Assembly: GCA_017745235.1 (NCBI GenBank)
Contig: JAGHZU010000024.1
Location: 1 to 61,449, forward strand
Reading direction: 5' to 3'
DNA: 61,449 nucleotides
Source: Caulobacter sp.
Lineage (GTDB): Bacteria > Pseudomonadota > Alphaproteobacteria > Caulobacterales > Caulobacteraceae
The notes beneath the pieces were generated by a model that had not been told where the DNA came from, did no database searches, and saw nothing but the letters and a program-made list of their open reading frames with translations. Made by a program: the position numbers and the translations under genes. Within the stretch, counting starts at the first letter, position 1. Each line of letters opens with the position of its first letter. Positions 17,810 through 27,442 of the stretch are shown in pieces.

Positions 17810-18487
17810 ATGACGTCCTTCGCCTTCCCCCCGCCCGCCCAGTCCACGGTCCCGGTCGCAGGGAGCGACGTCGTTTTCCCCGTCCGCCGCATCCTGTGCG
17901 TGGGCCGGAACTACGCCGCCCACCGTCGCGAAATGGGCGGCGACGATCGTGATCCGCCGTTCTTCTTCGCCAAGCCGGCCGACGCCGTGACCCTGGGCGA
18001 CAAGGTCCCCTACCCCGTCGCCACCCACGACCTGCACCACGAGATCGAACTGGTCGTGGCCCTGAAATCGGGCGGCGCGAACATCGCCGTCGAGGACGCC
18101 CTTGCGCACGTGTTCGGCTACGCCGTGGGCGTGGACCTGACCCGCCGAGACCTGCAGGCCGCCGCCAAGGCCAAGGGCCAGCCCTGGGACGCGGCCAAGG
18201 GCTTCGACGCCAGCGCCCCGATCACCGCCATCGTCCCCGCCGGCCAGGCTCGCCCCGACGGAGAGATCAGCCTCTCGGTCAACGGCCAGGTCCGCCAGTC
18301 GGGCCAGGTGGCCGACATGATCTGGACGATCCCCGAAATCATCGCCGAGGCTTCCAAGCTCTGGACCCTGGCCGCAGGCGACCTGATCTTCACCGGCACC
18401 CCCGAAGGCGTGGGCGCCATCGGCAGGGGCGACCGGGTCGAGGGCTCGGTCGAGGGCGTGGGCCGCCTGGCCTTCACCCTCGTCTGA
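17810..18487 (+). CDS. Fumarylacetoacetate hydrolase-family protein
   Basis: The 225-residue hydrolase has the short FAH form. ILCVGRNYAAHRREMG is the family start, FFFAKPADAV follows, and the metal ligands are expected in HHEIELVV and in VGVDLTRRD. The ending LIFTGTPEGVGAI is also characteristic. Because it is short, it resembles fumarylpyruvate hydrolase (gentisate pathway) more than the ~420-residue tyrosine-pathway enzyme. The next gene is a zeta-class GST isomerase, which supports a ring-cleavage product route. Either pathway remains possible, since the dioxygenase is not in the window. Confidence 0.85.
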   Translation: MTSFAFPPPAQSTVPVAGSDVVFPVRRILCVGRNYAAHRREMGGDDRDPPFFFAKPADAVTLGDKVPYPVATHDLHHEIELVVALKSGGANIAVEDALAHVFGYAVGVDLTRRDLQAAAKAKGQPWDAAKGFDASAPITAIVPAGQARPDGEISLSVNGQVRQSGQVADMIWTIPEIIAEASKLWTLAAGDLIFTGTPEGVGAIGRGDRVEGSVEGVGRLAFTLV

Positions 18488-18501
18488 CCGGAGCCGCGGC
18501 G

Positions 18502-19143
18502 GTGAAGCTCACCCTGCACAGCGCCTGGCGGGCCAGCGCGCCCTATCGCGTGCGCATCGGCCTGAACCTCAAGGGCCTGGCCTACGACATCGTCCCCGTG
18601 AACCTGGTCACGAGCCAGCACCACGACGCCGCCTACGCCGCGCTCAATCCCCAGAGGCTGCTGCCGACCCTGGAGGTCGACGGGCGGATCCTGACCCAAA
18701 GCCTGGCGATCCTGGAGTGGCTGGACGAGACCACGCCCGAGCCGCGGCTGCTGCCCGCGGACCCGTTCGCGCGCGCCACGGTGCGCGCCATGGCCGAGAT
18801 CGTGGCTTGCGACATCCACCCGGTGAACAACCTTCGCATCCTGCGGGCCCTGTCGGGGCTGGGGGCGGAGGAGCCGGCGCGCAACGCCTGGATCCAGCGC
18901 TGGATCACCGAGGGCTTCACCGCCCTGGAGCCCCTGATCGCGCGTCACGGCGGCGGCTTCGCGTTCGGCGAGACGCCGGGCCTGGCCGACTGCTGCCTGA
19001 TCCCGCAGGTCTACAACGCCGAGCGTTTCAAGGCCGACCTGACCCCCTTCCCAGCCATCCGCGCGGTCGCCGCGCGGGCCGCCCAGCACCCGGCCTTCGT
19101 GGCCGCCCACCCCGACAATCAGCCGGACGCCATCCATGCTTGA
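18502..19143 (+). CDS. maiA: Maleylacetoacetate/maleylpyruvate isomerase (zeta GST)
   Basis: The 213-residue protein is a zeta-class glutathione transferase that isomerises a cis-dicarbonyl ring-cleavage product to the fumaryl form for the upstream FAH-family hydrolase. The N-terminal thioredoxin fold starts LTLHSAWRASAPYRVRIGL, where the usual SS-x-x-x-R-V-R glutathione motif appears with Ser-Ala in place of the second Ser. LNPQRLLPTLEVDG and QSLAILEWLDE bind glutathione. LADCCLIPQVYNAERF is typical of the family. It uses a GTG start 14 bases after the hydrolase stop and overlaps the carbonic anhydrase start by 8 bases. Confidence 0.88.
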   Translation: MKLTLHSAWRASAPYRVRIGLNLKGLAYDIVPVNLVTSQHHDAAYAALNPQRLLPTLEVDGRILTQSLAILEWLDETTPEPRLLPADPFARATVRAMAEIVACDIHPVNNLRILRALSGLGAEEPARNAWIQRWITEGFTALEPLIARHGGGFAFGETPGLADCCLIPQVYNAERFKADLTPFPAIRAVAARAAQHPAFVAAHPDNQPDAIHA

Positions 19144-19765
19144 AGATCTCAAAGGCAACAACCTGGCCTGGTCGCTGCGCAAGACCGAGGCCGACCCCCA
19201 GTTCTTCAAGCGCCTGGAGGGCCAGCAGAGCCCCGAATATCTCTGGATCGGCTGCAGCGACAGCCGCGTGCCGGCCAACGAGATCGTCGGCCTGGACCCG
19301 GGCGAGCTGTTCGTCCATCGCAACGTCGCCAACCTCGCCCCGCCGCAGGACGCCAACTACCTGTCGGTGCTGCAGTTCGCGGTCGACGTGCTGAAGGTCA
19401 AGCACATCATGGTCGTGGGCCACTACGGCTGCGGCGGCGTGGCCGCGGCCATCGACGGCAAGCGCCGGGGGCTGGTCGACCACTGGCTGCATCCGATCCG
19501 CGAGGTCCACGCCCAGCACAAGCATGAGCTCGAGGCGATCGGCGAGGAGAAGGCCATGCTCAATCGCCTGTGCGAACTGAACGTGATCCGCCAGGTGCGC
19601 AATGTCGCCGCCGACGTCTTCGTGCAGGACGCTTGGGCGCGCGGCCAGCAGCTGTCCGTCCACGGCTGGGTCTATTCGCTGGCCAACGGCCTGGTCACCG
19701 ACCTGGAGGTCGGGATCTCGAACCTGGCCGACTACGAAAAGGCGATCGCGCCGGAAGGCTGCTGA
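19136..19765 (+). CDS. Beta-class carbonic anhydrase (cytoplasmic)
   Basis: The 209-residue enzyme interconverts CO2 and bicarbonate. Zinc ligands are Cys40, His96 and Cys99 (HYGCGG), with the catalytic pair Asp42/Arg44 in CSDSR. LFVHRNVANL and SVLQFAVDVLKVKHI are family blocks. No signal peptide is present, so it acts in the cytoplasm, unlike the exported paralogue at 27.4 kb. Its start lies inside the end of the isomerase gene, giving translational coupling. A role in bicarbonate supply or pH is general family knowledge. The link to the aromatic-degradation genes may be only transcriptional. Confidence 0.94.
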   Translation: MLEDLKGNNLAWSLRKTEADPQFFKRLEGQQSPEYLWIGCSDSRVPANEIVGLDPGELFVHRNVANLAPPQDANYLSVLQFAVDVLKVKHIMVVGHYGCGGVAAAIDGKRRGLVDHWLHPIREVHAQHKHELEAIGEEKAMLNRLCELNVIRQVRNVAADVFVQDAWARGQQLSVHGWVYSLANGLVTDLEVGISNLADYEKAIAPEGC

Positions 19766-19767
19766 CC

Positions 19768-20172
19768 GTGGCCTCGTCCGACGCCGCCGGCCTGGGCGAG
19801 CTGGAACGCCTGAGCGATCCCGCCGCCCGCAACGCCCTGGCGCTCGCGCTGGGCGAGGCGCGCGATCCGGGCCTGCCGGCGGTGCTGGTGCGCCTCATCC
19901 AGCGGCCCGACCTGCGCGACCAGCGCGGGACGCTGGTGCATGTGCTGGGCTTCTACGACTGTTCCGAGCACGTGGCCCTGCTGGCCGAACTGGTGGCGGA
20001 GGGCAATTTCGAGGTCGCCCACGAGGCCTTCGAGATCGCCGACATCCTCGACGCGATCGACGACGAGGACGCGCAGGCCGCCCAGGCGATCATCGCCAAG
20101 GCGCTGACCGCCAAGCCCGCCGACGCCTGGCGCGTGGAGATGCTGCGCGACCTGTCCGATCTGCTCGGCTGA
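19768..20172 (+). CDS. HEAT-repeat-like small protein
   Basis: The 134-residue all-helical acidic protein starts with GTG two bases after the carbonic anhydrase stop. Its repeated pattern of ARNALALALGEARDPGLPAVL, QRGTLVHVLGFYDCSEHVAL and LVAEGNFEVAHEAFEI resembles two to three HEAT-like repeats. These usually form a protein-binding solenoid. There is no signal peptide or catalytic motif. It is the last gene of the four-gene run and converges on pbpC 5 bp later. Its partner is unknown. Confidence 0.7.
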   Translation: MASSDAAGLGELERLSDPAARNALALALGEARDPGLPAVLVRLIQRPDLRDQRGTLVHVLGFYDCSEHVALLAELVAEGNFEVAHEAFEIADILDAIDDEDAQAAQAIIAKALTAKPADAWRVEMLRDLSDLLG

Positions 20173-20177
20173 ACGCC

Positions 20178-22232
20178 TCAGCCGCCGACCGCCGGGGCCT
20201 TGATCCGCACGCGGGCCGAGACCGTGCGGCCTTGGCCGTCGACCACCTTCAGCCGGTAGAAGCCCGGCGCCGGGGGCTTCCAGATCACCTTGCCGCTGAC
20301 CGGCTCGGCCGCCAGCGGCGCGCCGGCGACATACCAGGTCAGGTTCTCGCCGCCCGCGGCCATGACCAGGCCGCGCGAGCGGGCCCCGACCGCGTCGACC
20401 TGGACCGTCGCTCCATCGGGCGGAAAGATCAGACGCGGCCCCTCGGCCGCGGCGTCCAGGCGCTTGAGAGCCTCGGGCGCGGCCTTGGGAGCGATCGGAC
20501 GGGGGGCGATGGCCGGAGCGTTCAGCACGTCGGCCACGTCGAACAGCAGCGGCAGGGCCGCATCCCGTCCCGTCAGCCCGCCGCGCGCGCCGCCGTCGGC
20601 CCGGCCCGTCCAGACCACGATGGCGTATCCGCCCACCACCCCGGCCGCCACGGCGTCGCGAAAGCCGTACGAGGTGCCGGTCTTGAACGCCATGGCCGGA
20701 CCGCCCCGGGTCAGGGCCGAGGGCGCGCGGCCGCGCGGCGCCGGGGCCTCCCGCAGGATGTCCAGCACCTGAGCCACAGCCTCGGGCCGGACCAGGCGCG
20801 CGCCGCCGGCCTGCTCGCTGCGCCTGGCCTCGGCCTCGGTGAAGGCCAGCGGCTTGGCCGTTCCGCCGTCGCCCAAGGCCGCATAGAGCAGGACCAAGTC
20901 GCGCGGGGTGATCCCCGCCCCGCCCAGGGCCAGGGCCAGGCCCGACGCCTTGATCGCCGCCTTGGGCCGCAGCAGCCGGACCCCCGCCCCTTCCAGGCGC
21001 GCGGCGAACACCTCCGGCCCCACCTTCTCCAGGGTGGCGACCGCCGGCACGTTCAGCGAATAGGCCAAGGCCTCGCGGGCGGTGACCTTGTCGTGGAAGA
21101 CATGGTCGAAGTTCTCGGGCTGATAGTCGGCGAAGCGGGTGGCGGCGTCGTCGATCTGGGTGTCGGGCGCGAGGGCGCCGTCGTCGAAGGCGAAGGCGTA
21201 GATGAAGGGCTTCAGGGCCGAGCCGGGCGAGCGCACGGCGCGGGTCATGTCCACCCACCCCCCAGGCCGGTCGCGCCCGGCCGAGCCGACCAGGGCCCGT
21301 ACCGCCCGGCCCTTGATCTCGACCACCAGGATCGCCGCGGTGACGTCGGGCCCCTGCGAGGCGGCCACGGCGGCGGCCATCGGCTCCAGGCGCGCCTGCA
21401 GGTCAGCGTCGATCGTGGACAGGACGCTGGGCTGGGCGGCGGGCGCGGCCCGGGCCAGCTCGCCCGAAAGGTGCCAGGCCAGGCCAGGGAACGTCCCGCG
21501 CCGGGGCAGTGGTTCGGCCTCGGCCTCGACGGCGGCGGCCTCGGTGATGACCTTGGCGCGCACCATCTTGTCCAGCACCGCGCGGCGGGCGGCGCGGGCG
21601 GCTTCGGGTCGGCGATCCGGGCGACGAGCCTCGGGCGACTGCGGCAGGGCGATCAGCAACGCCTGTTCGCCGTCGGTCAGGCTGGTGGGTTCGTGCCCGA
21701 AATAGGCCAGACTGGCGGCCCGCACGCCCTCCAGGTTGCCGCCATAGGGGGCCAGGGTCAGGTAGAGGCTCAGGATCTCCGGCTTGGTCAGCCGCATCTC
21801 CAGCTGGGCGGCGCGGACCATCTCGATCAGCTTGGAGCCCAGGTTGCGCGGCCGGGGCTCCAACAGGCGCGCGGTCTGCATCGTCAGGGTCGAGGCGCCC
21901 GAATTGGGATGTCCATGGACCACCGCCGAGCCGACGGCGCGGGCCAGGGCAAGGGGATCGACGCCCAGGTGAGCCCGAAACCGGGCGTCCTCCACCGCGA
22001 TCAGGCGCTTCTGGAAGGTCTTGTCGGTGCGCTGGAGATCGGCCCGCACCCGCCAGCGGCCGTCCTCGACCGGCAGGGCCCGCAGCCAGGCGCCGCGATG
22101 GTCCAGCACCACGGGCGAGGACCGTCGAGCCCGCGCCATGTCGGGCGGCAGGGCGGCGTCCAGCGCGAACAGGGCGACCTGGGCGGCGACGAAGCCGACC
22201 AGGACACGGGTGAGACGAGGGATCAGGGACAT
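20178..22232 (-). CDS. pbpC: Penicillin-binding protein 1C
   Basis: The 684-residue bifunctional PBP has a membrane anchor at residues 8-28 and a GT51 domain with Glu81 in EDARFRAH and GASTLTMQTARLL. The transpeptidase has Ser338-x-x-Lys341, Ser392-x-Asn394 and Lys517-Thr-Gly. The last ~90 residues form the BiPBP_C domain typical of PBP1C (LIFPPDGATVQVD...FYRLKVVDGQGRTVSARV). It sits 58 bp downstream of the alpha-2-macroglobulin gene. That pairing is conserved in many bacteria, where the two are thought to act together in envelope defence or repair. Confidence 0.95.
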   Translation of the reverse strand: MSLIPRLTRVLVGFVAAQVALFALDAALPPDMARARRSSPVVLDHRGAWLRALPVEDGRWRVRADLQRTDKTFQKRLIAVEDARFRAHLGVDPLALARAVGSAVVHGHPNSGASTLTMQTARLLEPRPRNLGSKLIEMVRAAQLEMRLTKPEILSLYLTLAPYGGNLEGVRAASLAYFGHEPTSLTDGEQALLIALPQSPEARRPDRRPEAARAARRAVLDKMVRAKVITEAAAVEAEAEPLPRRGTFPGLAWHLSGELARAAPAAQPSVLSTIDADLQARLEPMAAAVAASQGPDVTAAILVVEIKGRAVRALVGSAGRDRPGGWVDMTRAVRSPGSALKPFIYAFAFDDGALAPDTQIDDAATRFADYQPENFDHVFHDKVTAREALAYSLNVPAVATLEKVGPEVFAARLEGAGVRLLRPKAAIKASGLALALGGAGITPRDLVLLYAALGDGGTAKPLAFTEAEARRSEQAGGARLVRPEAVAQVLDILREAPAPRGRAPSALTRGGPAMAFKTGTSYGFRDAVAAGVVGGYAIVVWTGRADGGARGGLTGRDAALPLLFDVADVLNAPAIAPRPIAPKAAPEALKRLDAAAEGPRLIFPPDGATVQVDAVGARSRGLVMAAGGENLTWYVAGAPLAAEPVSGKVIWKPPAPGFYRLKVVDGQGRTVSARVRIKAPAVGG

Positions 22233-22290
22233 CGGAAACGTTTCGATTTCCCGCCGCCACCCCGGGTTCGGGGACGACGGCGGGATCGGG

Positions 22291-25200
22291 TCACTGCCCC
22301 GGCGCCACGTTGATCCGCGCGGCGTCCGACCGGGCGTTGATGCTCGGGCGGTACATGTCCTTGGCCGTTGCGCCGGGCAGGAAGAACTCGCCCGGGGTCA
22401 CGGCGCGGGCCACGTAGGCCATGGCGAACGGCTTGTTCCCCTCCAGGTCGAGTGCGGCGATGTAGCGATCGTCGCGGCTTTCCTGGACGTCGGGGTTGGT
22501 CAGGGTTCCCAGGAACTTGAACGGACCGTTCTGGGCGTCGTCCGCGCCCAGGGTGGTCTCGATCTCGAAGCCGGCCGGCAGGGCGTCGTCGACCACCAGG
22601 GCAGTCGAGCGGGCCTGGCCGGAATGTCCGGTCACCAGAACGATCACGCGGTCCCCCTGGCGGATCTGCGACGGATCGATCGCGCCGCCGCTCATCGAGA
22701 ACAGCCGCTTGGACACCGACAGGCCGTTGCTCTCGGCCGTCGGGGCCGCGACCGGCGTGCCGCGCACGCTGACGGTCCGCCACAGGGCGCCCTTGCCGGC
22801 GTTGGTGAAGCGGGCGTCGGCCAGCTTGCCCACCGCCCAGCGCGGCGCGCCGCCGGCCGGCGGCAGGGCGTTGACCCCCTGGGCCTGGATGTCGATCGGC
22901 CCGGCCGCCTTCATCAGCTGGCTGGCTGCGAACAGCAGGGCCGCCTGCTCCTGGGTGTTGAGGGCGTCGGGGTCCTTGACCACGTTCTCCAGCCGCCCCT
23001 GCAGCTGGCGGGCCACGTCGTTCTGGCCGGCCTGGACGGCCAGGCCCGTGACCATGGCCACGTCGCGCAGCGGGCTCTGGTACCAGTCGGCCTCATCCCG
23101 CCAACCCAGCGACCTGACCGCCTGGCGCATGGCCGAGCGGGCCCGGGCCTGGTCGCCCATCAGGGCCAGGCCCGCAGCGATCTGGGCCTTGGCGATCGGC
23201 TGGTCCTCGTCCTTCATCTGCACATCGTGCCACCAGCGCAGGCGGGCCAGGTCGCCTCGGCCGGCCTTGGCCATCACATAGAGGGCGTAGGCGCTGGCGC
23301 GGCGGCGCATGCGCTCGGTGGCCTTCTTGGAGGCGTCTTCGTTCGACAGCCACCAGCCCGGATATTCCAGGCGATAGGAGACCGAGCTCCAGCCGTCGGG
23401 GCGGCTGATCTGGCGCATGGCGTTCAGGGCCTTGTCCATCGCCTCGTCCGGCACTGACACGCCCTGGTTCCTCGCCTCGACCAGGAAGTCGGTGGCGTAG
23501 GCGCCCAGCCAGGCGTCGGCCTCGCCGTCGCCCACCCGCCACAGGCCGAACGCGCCGTCCATCGTCTGGCGATCCAGCAGCTTGCCCACCGCCCCGGCCA
23601 GGACGGCCGGATTGCGCTTGAGCTTGGGATCGCTGGAGACGCTTTGGGCGTAGAGCAGCGGATAGGCGGTGGAGACCAGCTGCTCGGTGCAGCCGTACGG
23701 GTAGCGCTGCAGGGCCACGGCGATCGCCGAGGGGTCGAAGCCGCGGAACGGCGAGTAGCTGACCTGCATGGTGATGTCGCCCGCCGCCAGGCCCGCCAGC
23801 AGGCGGTAGTCCGGCGTATAGGTCGAGCCCGGAGCCTGCAGCTCGGTGGTGGTGCGCACCACATCGCCCCAGCCCAGGCGCGTCTGAATCGGATAGTCCT
23901 TGGCCGTCTGGAAGCCGGGGCCGGCCACCTTGAAGCCGATCTTGCCCACGCCCGTCACGGTGGGGGCCATGAAGGGGATCTTCTCGGCCACCCGCTGGCC
24001 CAGGACCAGGTTGATCAGCTTCTTGAACGCCACGGCGATGCCGTTGCTGGACCAGGCCTCGACGGTGTAGCCGCCGGGCTTGCCCTCAACGTTGTGCAAT
24101 TCCAGCGTCGCCATCGGCTTGTCGCCGGGGGCCAGGAAGCGCGGCAGGTTCAGGTCCGCCACCACCGGCTGGCGCACGGTCAGGGGCTTGGAGCCCGAGC
24201 CCACGGCGTCGTCTGTCCAAGCCACGGCCATGATCCGCAGCTCGCCGTTGAAGTCGGCCGCCGGCAGCTTGACCACCGCCTTGCCGTCCATGCCGGTTTC
24301 GACCACGCCCGACCACAGGGCCACGGTCTTGATCGGCGTGGTCGTCAGGCCCTCGCCGCCCAGCTCGTCGCCGCCGAAATTGACGTTGGCCGGCGCGCCC
24401 ATGTTCGGGTCGAGCAGGCGGCCGTAGTCGTCGCGATAGTTCAGGGTCAGGGCCCGCTTGCCGAAGTACCACTTGGCCGGGTCGGGGCTCTCCTGGCGGG
24501 TGAGGCGCAGGATGCCCTCGTCGACGGCCGCCACGGTGACCTTGGCCTTGCGGCCCAAGCCCAGGCCGTTGACCTTCAGGGGGATCTCGACCGGCTGCTT
24601 GGAATCGATCTTCACGGGCGTGCCGATATCGACCGTCAGCTTGCGGCCCTTCGGATCGAGCGGCACGTAGATCAGGCCCAGGGCCCGCTTGGGCTTGGGC
24701 GAGCTGACCGGGTCGCGCGGCTGGATGACGGTGACCATCACATAGGCCCCGCCGCCCCAGGCCGCCGAGGTCTTCAGGCGTACGGTCGTCCCGTTCTCGC
24801 CCACGCTCAGGGTCTTGAAGTCGATCAGTCGGTCGGTGGCCACGGCCACCTGGGCCTGGCCGGCATAGGGCGACTTCAGGGTGATCTCCACCGTGTCGCC
24901 CTGCGCATAGGCCTTGGTCCCGGCGGTGACGCGCACGAAGTCGGGCGCCTCGCCCTCCTTCGCCGGCGAGCCCCAGCCCGAGGAGAACTTGGTGACGGTC
25001 CTGGCGCCGTCCGGTCCCTCGACCACCAGGCGGTAGTCGCCCCAGCCCAGGCGGCGGTTGAAGCGCGCGGGCGTCCCGGCGCCGATATTGACCGTGGCCT
25101 TGGCCACCACCGCGTCGCGGCTGGTGCGCCGCCACTGCCAGCGGCCGTCCTGCTGGAACCAGTCGTAGTTCCAGTTCTCGCTGATCAGGGTGTAAGTCGC

Positions 25201-27327
25201 GCGCGAAGCGATGCGGGCGCCGGCGGCATTGACCGCGATCATCTCCAGGCTGACAGGCGGGTCGCCGCGCCCCGCGTCGCCCTGCTCGACCTTGACGCCG
25301 TAGTAGACGGGCTTGCCGCGGACCTTCAGCTCCAGCCCCTCGCGCACGGGACGGCCGCCCGGCTCGAACACCGAGGCCGTCACCGCCGCCACCAGCGGCT
25401 GGGCGGTGTCGCCGGCCTCGGACGTGCCGAGGTTCAGCATGGCGTGGCCCTCGCCGTCGGTGACCGTGGTTCCCAGCTCGATGAACTTCTCGTCGAACGG
25501 CGCCAGATCGTCGCCCCACTCGTAGCCCTTGTACTGCGGGAAGGGATCGGTGTCGGTGCGCAGGCGCGCTTCGCCCTGGGTCTGCAGGCCCGCGCCCGGC
25601 GCGCCGTAGAGGAAGCGGGCCGACACGTCGATCTTGCGCTCCTGGCCGGCCGCGATGGGCACGGTCGACTGGCCCGTGGCGGTGACCGCCAGGCGCTGAG
25701 GCGCGAAGTCTTCGACACTGAAGCTGAACGAACCGGCGTCGGCCTCTGCGCCCTCCATTTTCAGCACCGCCGTCCACCGCCCGCGCGGCGCGCTACGCGG
25801 CAAGGCGATGTCGGTGGTCACCACGCCGCTGTCGGCGCGGCTGAAGGCGTAGCGCTTGAACTCCACGCCCGAAGGCCGCTTGACCAGGATGTAACCCTTG
25901 CGGTCGCTGACGGCCTTGGCCAGGCGGTCGCGGACCATGGTGGTCAGGCGCACGGTCTCGCCAGGACGGTAGATGCCTCGGTCCGCGTAGAGATAGCCGT
26001 CGATGTCGCTGGTCAGCGCCCGGCCGCCCTCGGACTCGGTGCGGCCGCCCACACCCTGCTTCGACAGGTCGACGGGCGACCGGTCCAGGTCCAGCACCGC
26101 CAGGTCGCCCTGGTCGCCATAGGCCATGACCATCTTGGCCCGCGACGCGCCCTGCCCTTCCATCAGGGCCCGGGCGAAGCGCACGCGGCCGTCGGCGTCG
26201 CTCTTGGCCGACGCCAGGTCCTCGCCGTCCTTGGCCACCAGGGCCACGCGTACGCCCGACAGGGTCTTGGCGGTCTTCAGCGAGCGCACGACCACGTCCA
26301 GCGATTCCGCACCGTCGTAGCCGATCAGGGCCATGTCGGTGAACATGATCCAGCGGCGCGCCTGGGCCGGAGTCGGCTCGTCGTCGCCATCGGGATCGCG
26401 GCCGCCCGAGGCGTCGCGCGCCTTGATCACGTAGCCGCCGGGTTTCATCTCCTTGAGCACCGCGCCCAGCGGGAAGACCGTGGTGGCCTTCTGGCCTGCC
26501 TGGCCCTGGACGGCGACCACGCCCTTCCAGACCTGGCGGCCCTCGTCGTCGGGGCTGTCGTCGCCATAGTCGCTGGCGTAGTCGCCCTCGCCTGTGGGAT
26601 CGGGCGCGCTGATCGACTTGCGCACCAGGTTGCGGTCGGACACGCGCCAGACCTCGATGGCCAGCTTGGAGACGTTCATCGTCTCGATGGCGACGCCGTC
26701 GGACTCCTCGCGCGGCAGGATGACGCCATCGCCGGCGAAGCCCACATAGGGCGGCTTCTCGCCGAAGGTGAAGTCGACGTCGGCGTTAGCGCCCAGGGTC
26801 TCGCCGCCCTTGGCGGGCAGGCCCTTGAGCAGGGTCACGCGGTGGTCGGTGAAGCCTATGCCGCCAAGGCACAACTCGTCGTCCTTGACCCGCACGGCCG
26901 GCTGACGGCCGATGTCGGGCGAGAGCAGCACGAAGTCGCCATAGGACTTGGACGGGTCCAGAGCCTTGCTCATGCGGATGCAGGCCAGGGGCTCGGCGCC
27001 CGAGCTGTCGATCCGGGTCTGCCAGACGGCGAAGCCCTCGGGCTTGGGCACGCCGCGACGGGGCGCGCCGGCGGCACGGGGCTTGCCGAACAGCGACCAG
27101 GCCTGACCCTTGGGCGCCTCGGCCTCGGCGCCGGCCTTGTGACCGAAGAACGGAAGTCCGGTGACCTTGCCGGCCGCGAAGCCGCCGCCGAAGCCAACCA
27201 CCAGCATGGCCGCGCCCACCGCCACCAGCGGCGATTTCAGCGGACCGGGGATCCTGGCCTTGAGGGCGTCCCAACCGGCGGCGAGCTTTCCGCGCCCGCC
27301 CGACGGCGGCGTCTCGTCGGTCGACAT
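22291..27327 (-). CDS. Bacterial alpha-2-macroglobulin (protease trap)
   Basis: The 1678-residue envelope protein is the partner of PBP1C. It has a short cytoplasmic leader and one membrane helix (about 34-54, VAVGAAMLVVGFGGGFAAGKV). The large periplasmic MG-domain body carries the TED thioester motif CTEQ at 1213-1216 within YPYGCTEQLVS. A C-terminal receptor-like domain ends the protein. The Cys-x-Glu-Gln set is intact, so covalent trapping of proteases should be possible. It is anchored by an uncleaved helix rather than the lipobox of E. coli YfhM. Several alternate reading frames are open across this GC-rich gene but lack codon bias. Confidence 0.93.
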   Translation of the reverse strand: MSTDETPPSGGRGKLAAGWDALKARIPGPLKSPLVAVGAAMLVVGFGGGFAAGKVTGLPFFGHKAGAEAEAPKGQAWSLFGKPRAAGAPRRGVPKPEGFAVWQTRIDSSGAEPLACIRMSKALDPSKSYGDFVLLSPDIGRQPAVRVKDDELCLGGIGFTDHRVTLLKGLPAKGGETLGANADVDFTFGEKPPYVGFAGDGVILPREESDGVAIETMNVSKLAIEVWRVSDRNLVRKSISAPDPTGEGDYASDYGDDSPDDEGRQVWKGVVAVQGQAGQKATTVFPLGAVLKEMKPGGYVIKARDASGGRDPDGDDEPTPAQARRWIMFTDMALIGYDGAESLDVVVRSLKTAKTLSGVRVALVAKDGEDLASAKSDADGRVRFARALMEGQGASRAKMVMAYGDQGDLAVLDLDRSPVDLSKQGVGGRTESEGGRALTSDIDGYLYADRGIYRPGETVRLTTMVRDRLAKAVSDRKGYILVKRPSGVEFKRYAFSRADSGVVTTDIALPRSAPRGRWTAVLKMEGAEADAGSFSFSVEDFAPQRLAVTATGQSTVPIAAGQERKIDVSARFLYGAPGAGLQTQGEARLRTDTDPFPQYKGYEWGDDLAPFDEKFIELGTTVTDGEGHAMLNLGTSEAGDTAQPLVAAVTASVFEPGGRPVREGLELKVRGKPVYYGVKVEQGDAGRGDPPVSLEMIAVNAAGARIASRATYTLISENWNYDWFQQDGRWQWRRTSRDAVVAKATVNIGAGTPARFNRRLGWGDYRLVVEGPDGARTVTKFSSGWGSPAKEGEAPDFVRVTAGTKAYAQGDTVEITLKSPYAGQAQVAVATDRLIDFKTLSVGENGTTVRLKTSAAWGGGAYVMVTVIQPRDPVSSPKPKRALGLIYVPLDPKGRKLTVDIGTPVKIDSKQPVEIPLKVNGLGLGRKAKVTVAAVDEGILRLTRQESPDPAKWYFGKRALTLNYRDDYGRLLDPNMGAPANVNFGGDELGGEGLTTTPIKTVALWSGVVETGMDGKAVVKLPAADFNGELRIMAVAWTDDAVGSGSKPLTVRQPVVADLNLPRFLAPGDKPMATLELHNVEGKPGGYTVEAWSSNGIAVAFKKLINLVLGQRVAEKIPFMAPTVTGVGKIGFKVAGPGFQTAKDYPIQTRLGWGDVVRTTTELQAPGSTYTPDYRLLAGLAAGDITMQVSYSPFRGFDPSAIAVALQRYPYGCTEQLVSTAYPLLYAQSVSSDPKLKRNPAVLAGAVGKLLDRQTMDGAFGLWRVGDGEADAWLGAYATDFLVEARNQGVSVPDEAMDKALNAMRQISRPDGWSSVSYRLEYPGWWLSNEDASKKATERMRRRASAYALYVMAKAGRGDLARLRWWHDVQMKDEDQPIAKAQIAAGLALMGDQARARSAMRQAVRSLGWRDEADWYQSPLRDVAMVTGLAVQAGQNDVARQLQGRLENVVKDPDALNTQEQAALLFAASQLMKAAGPIDIQAQGVNALPPAGGAPRWAVGKLADARFTNAGKGALWRTVSVRGTPVAAPTAESNGLSVSKRLFSMSGGAIDPSQIRQGDRVIVLVTGHSGQARSTALVVDDALPAGFEIETTLGADDAQNGPFKFLGTLTNPDVQESRDDRYIAALDLEGNKPFAMAYVARAVTPGEFFLPGATAKDMYRPSINARSDAARINVAPGQ

Positions 27328-27442
27328 CCCTCAACCCTCGAACTCATGTGAAGTTGAGGGCGATCTGAGCCTAACCGTGGGTGGCGGTCAACGGCGGCCG
27401 CGCATGGCGAGGCGGTTTCCCGATACCGTCTTGGCGATCGGT

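Noticed and set aside
23644..27351. A 1235-codon plus-strand open frame antisense to the macroglobulin gene
   Set aside because: It is a GC-rich mirror frame with no motif; the true gene holds the thioester and MG domains.
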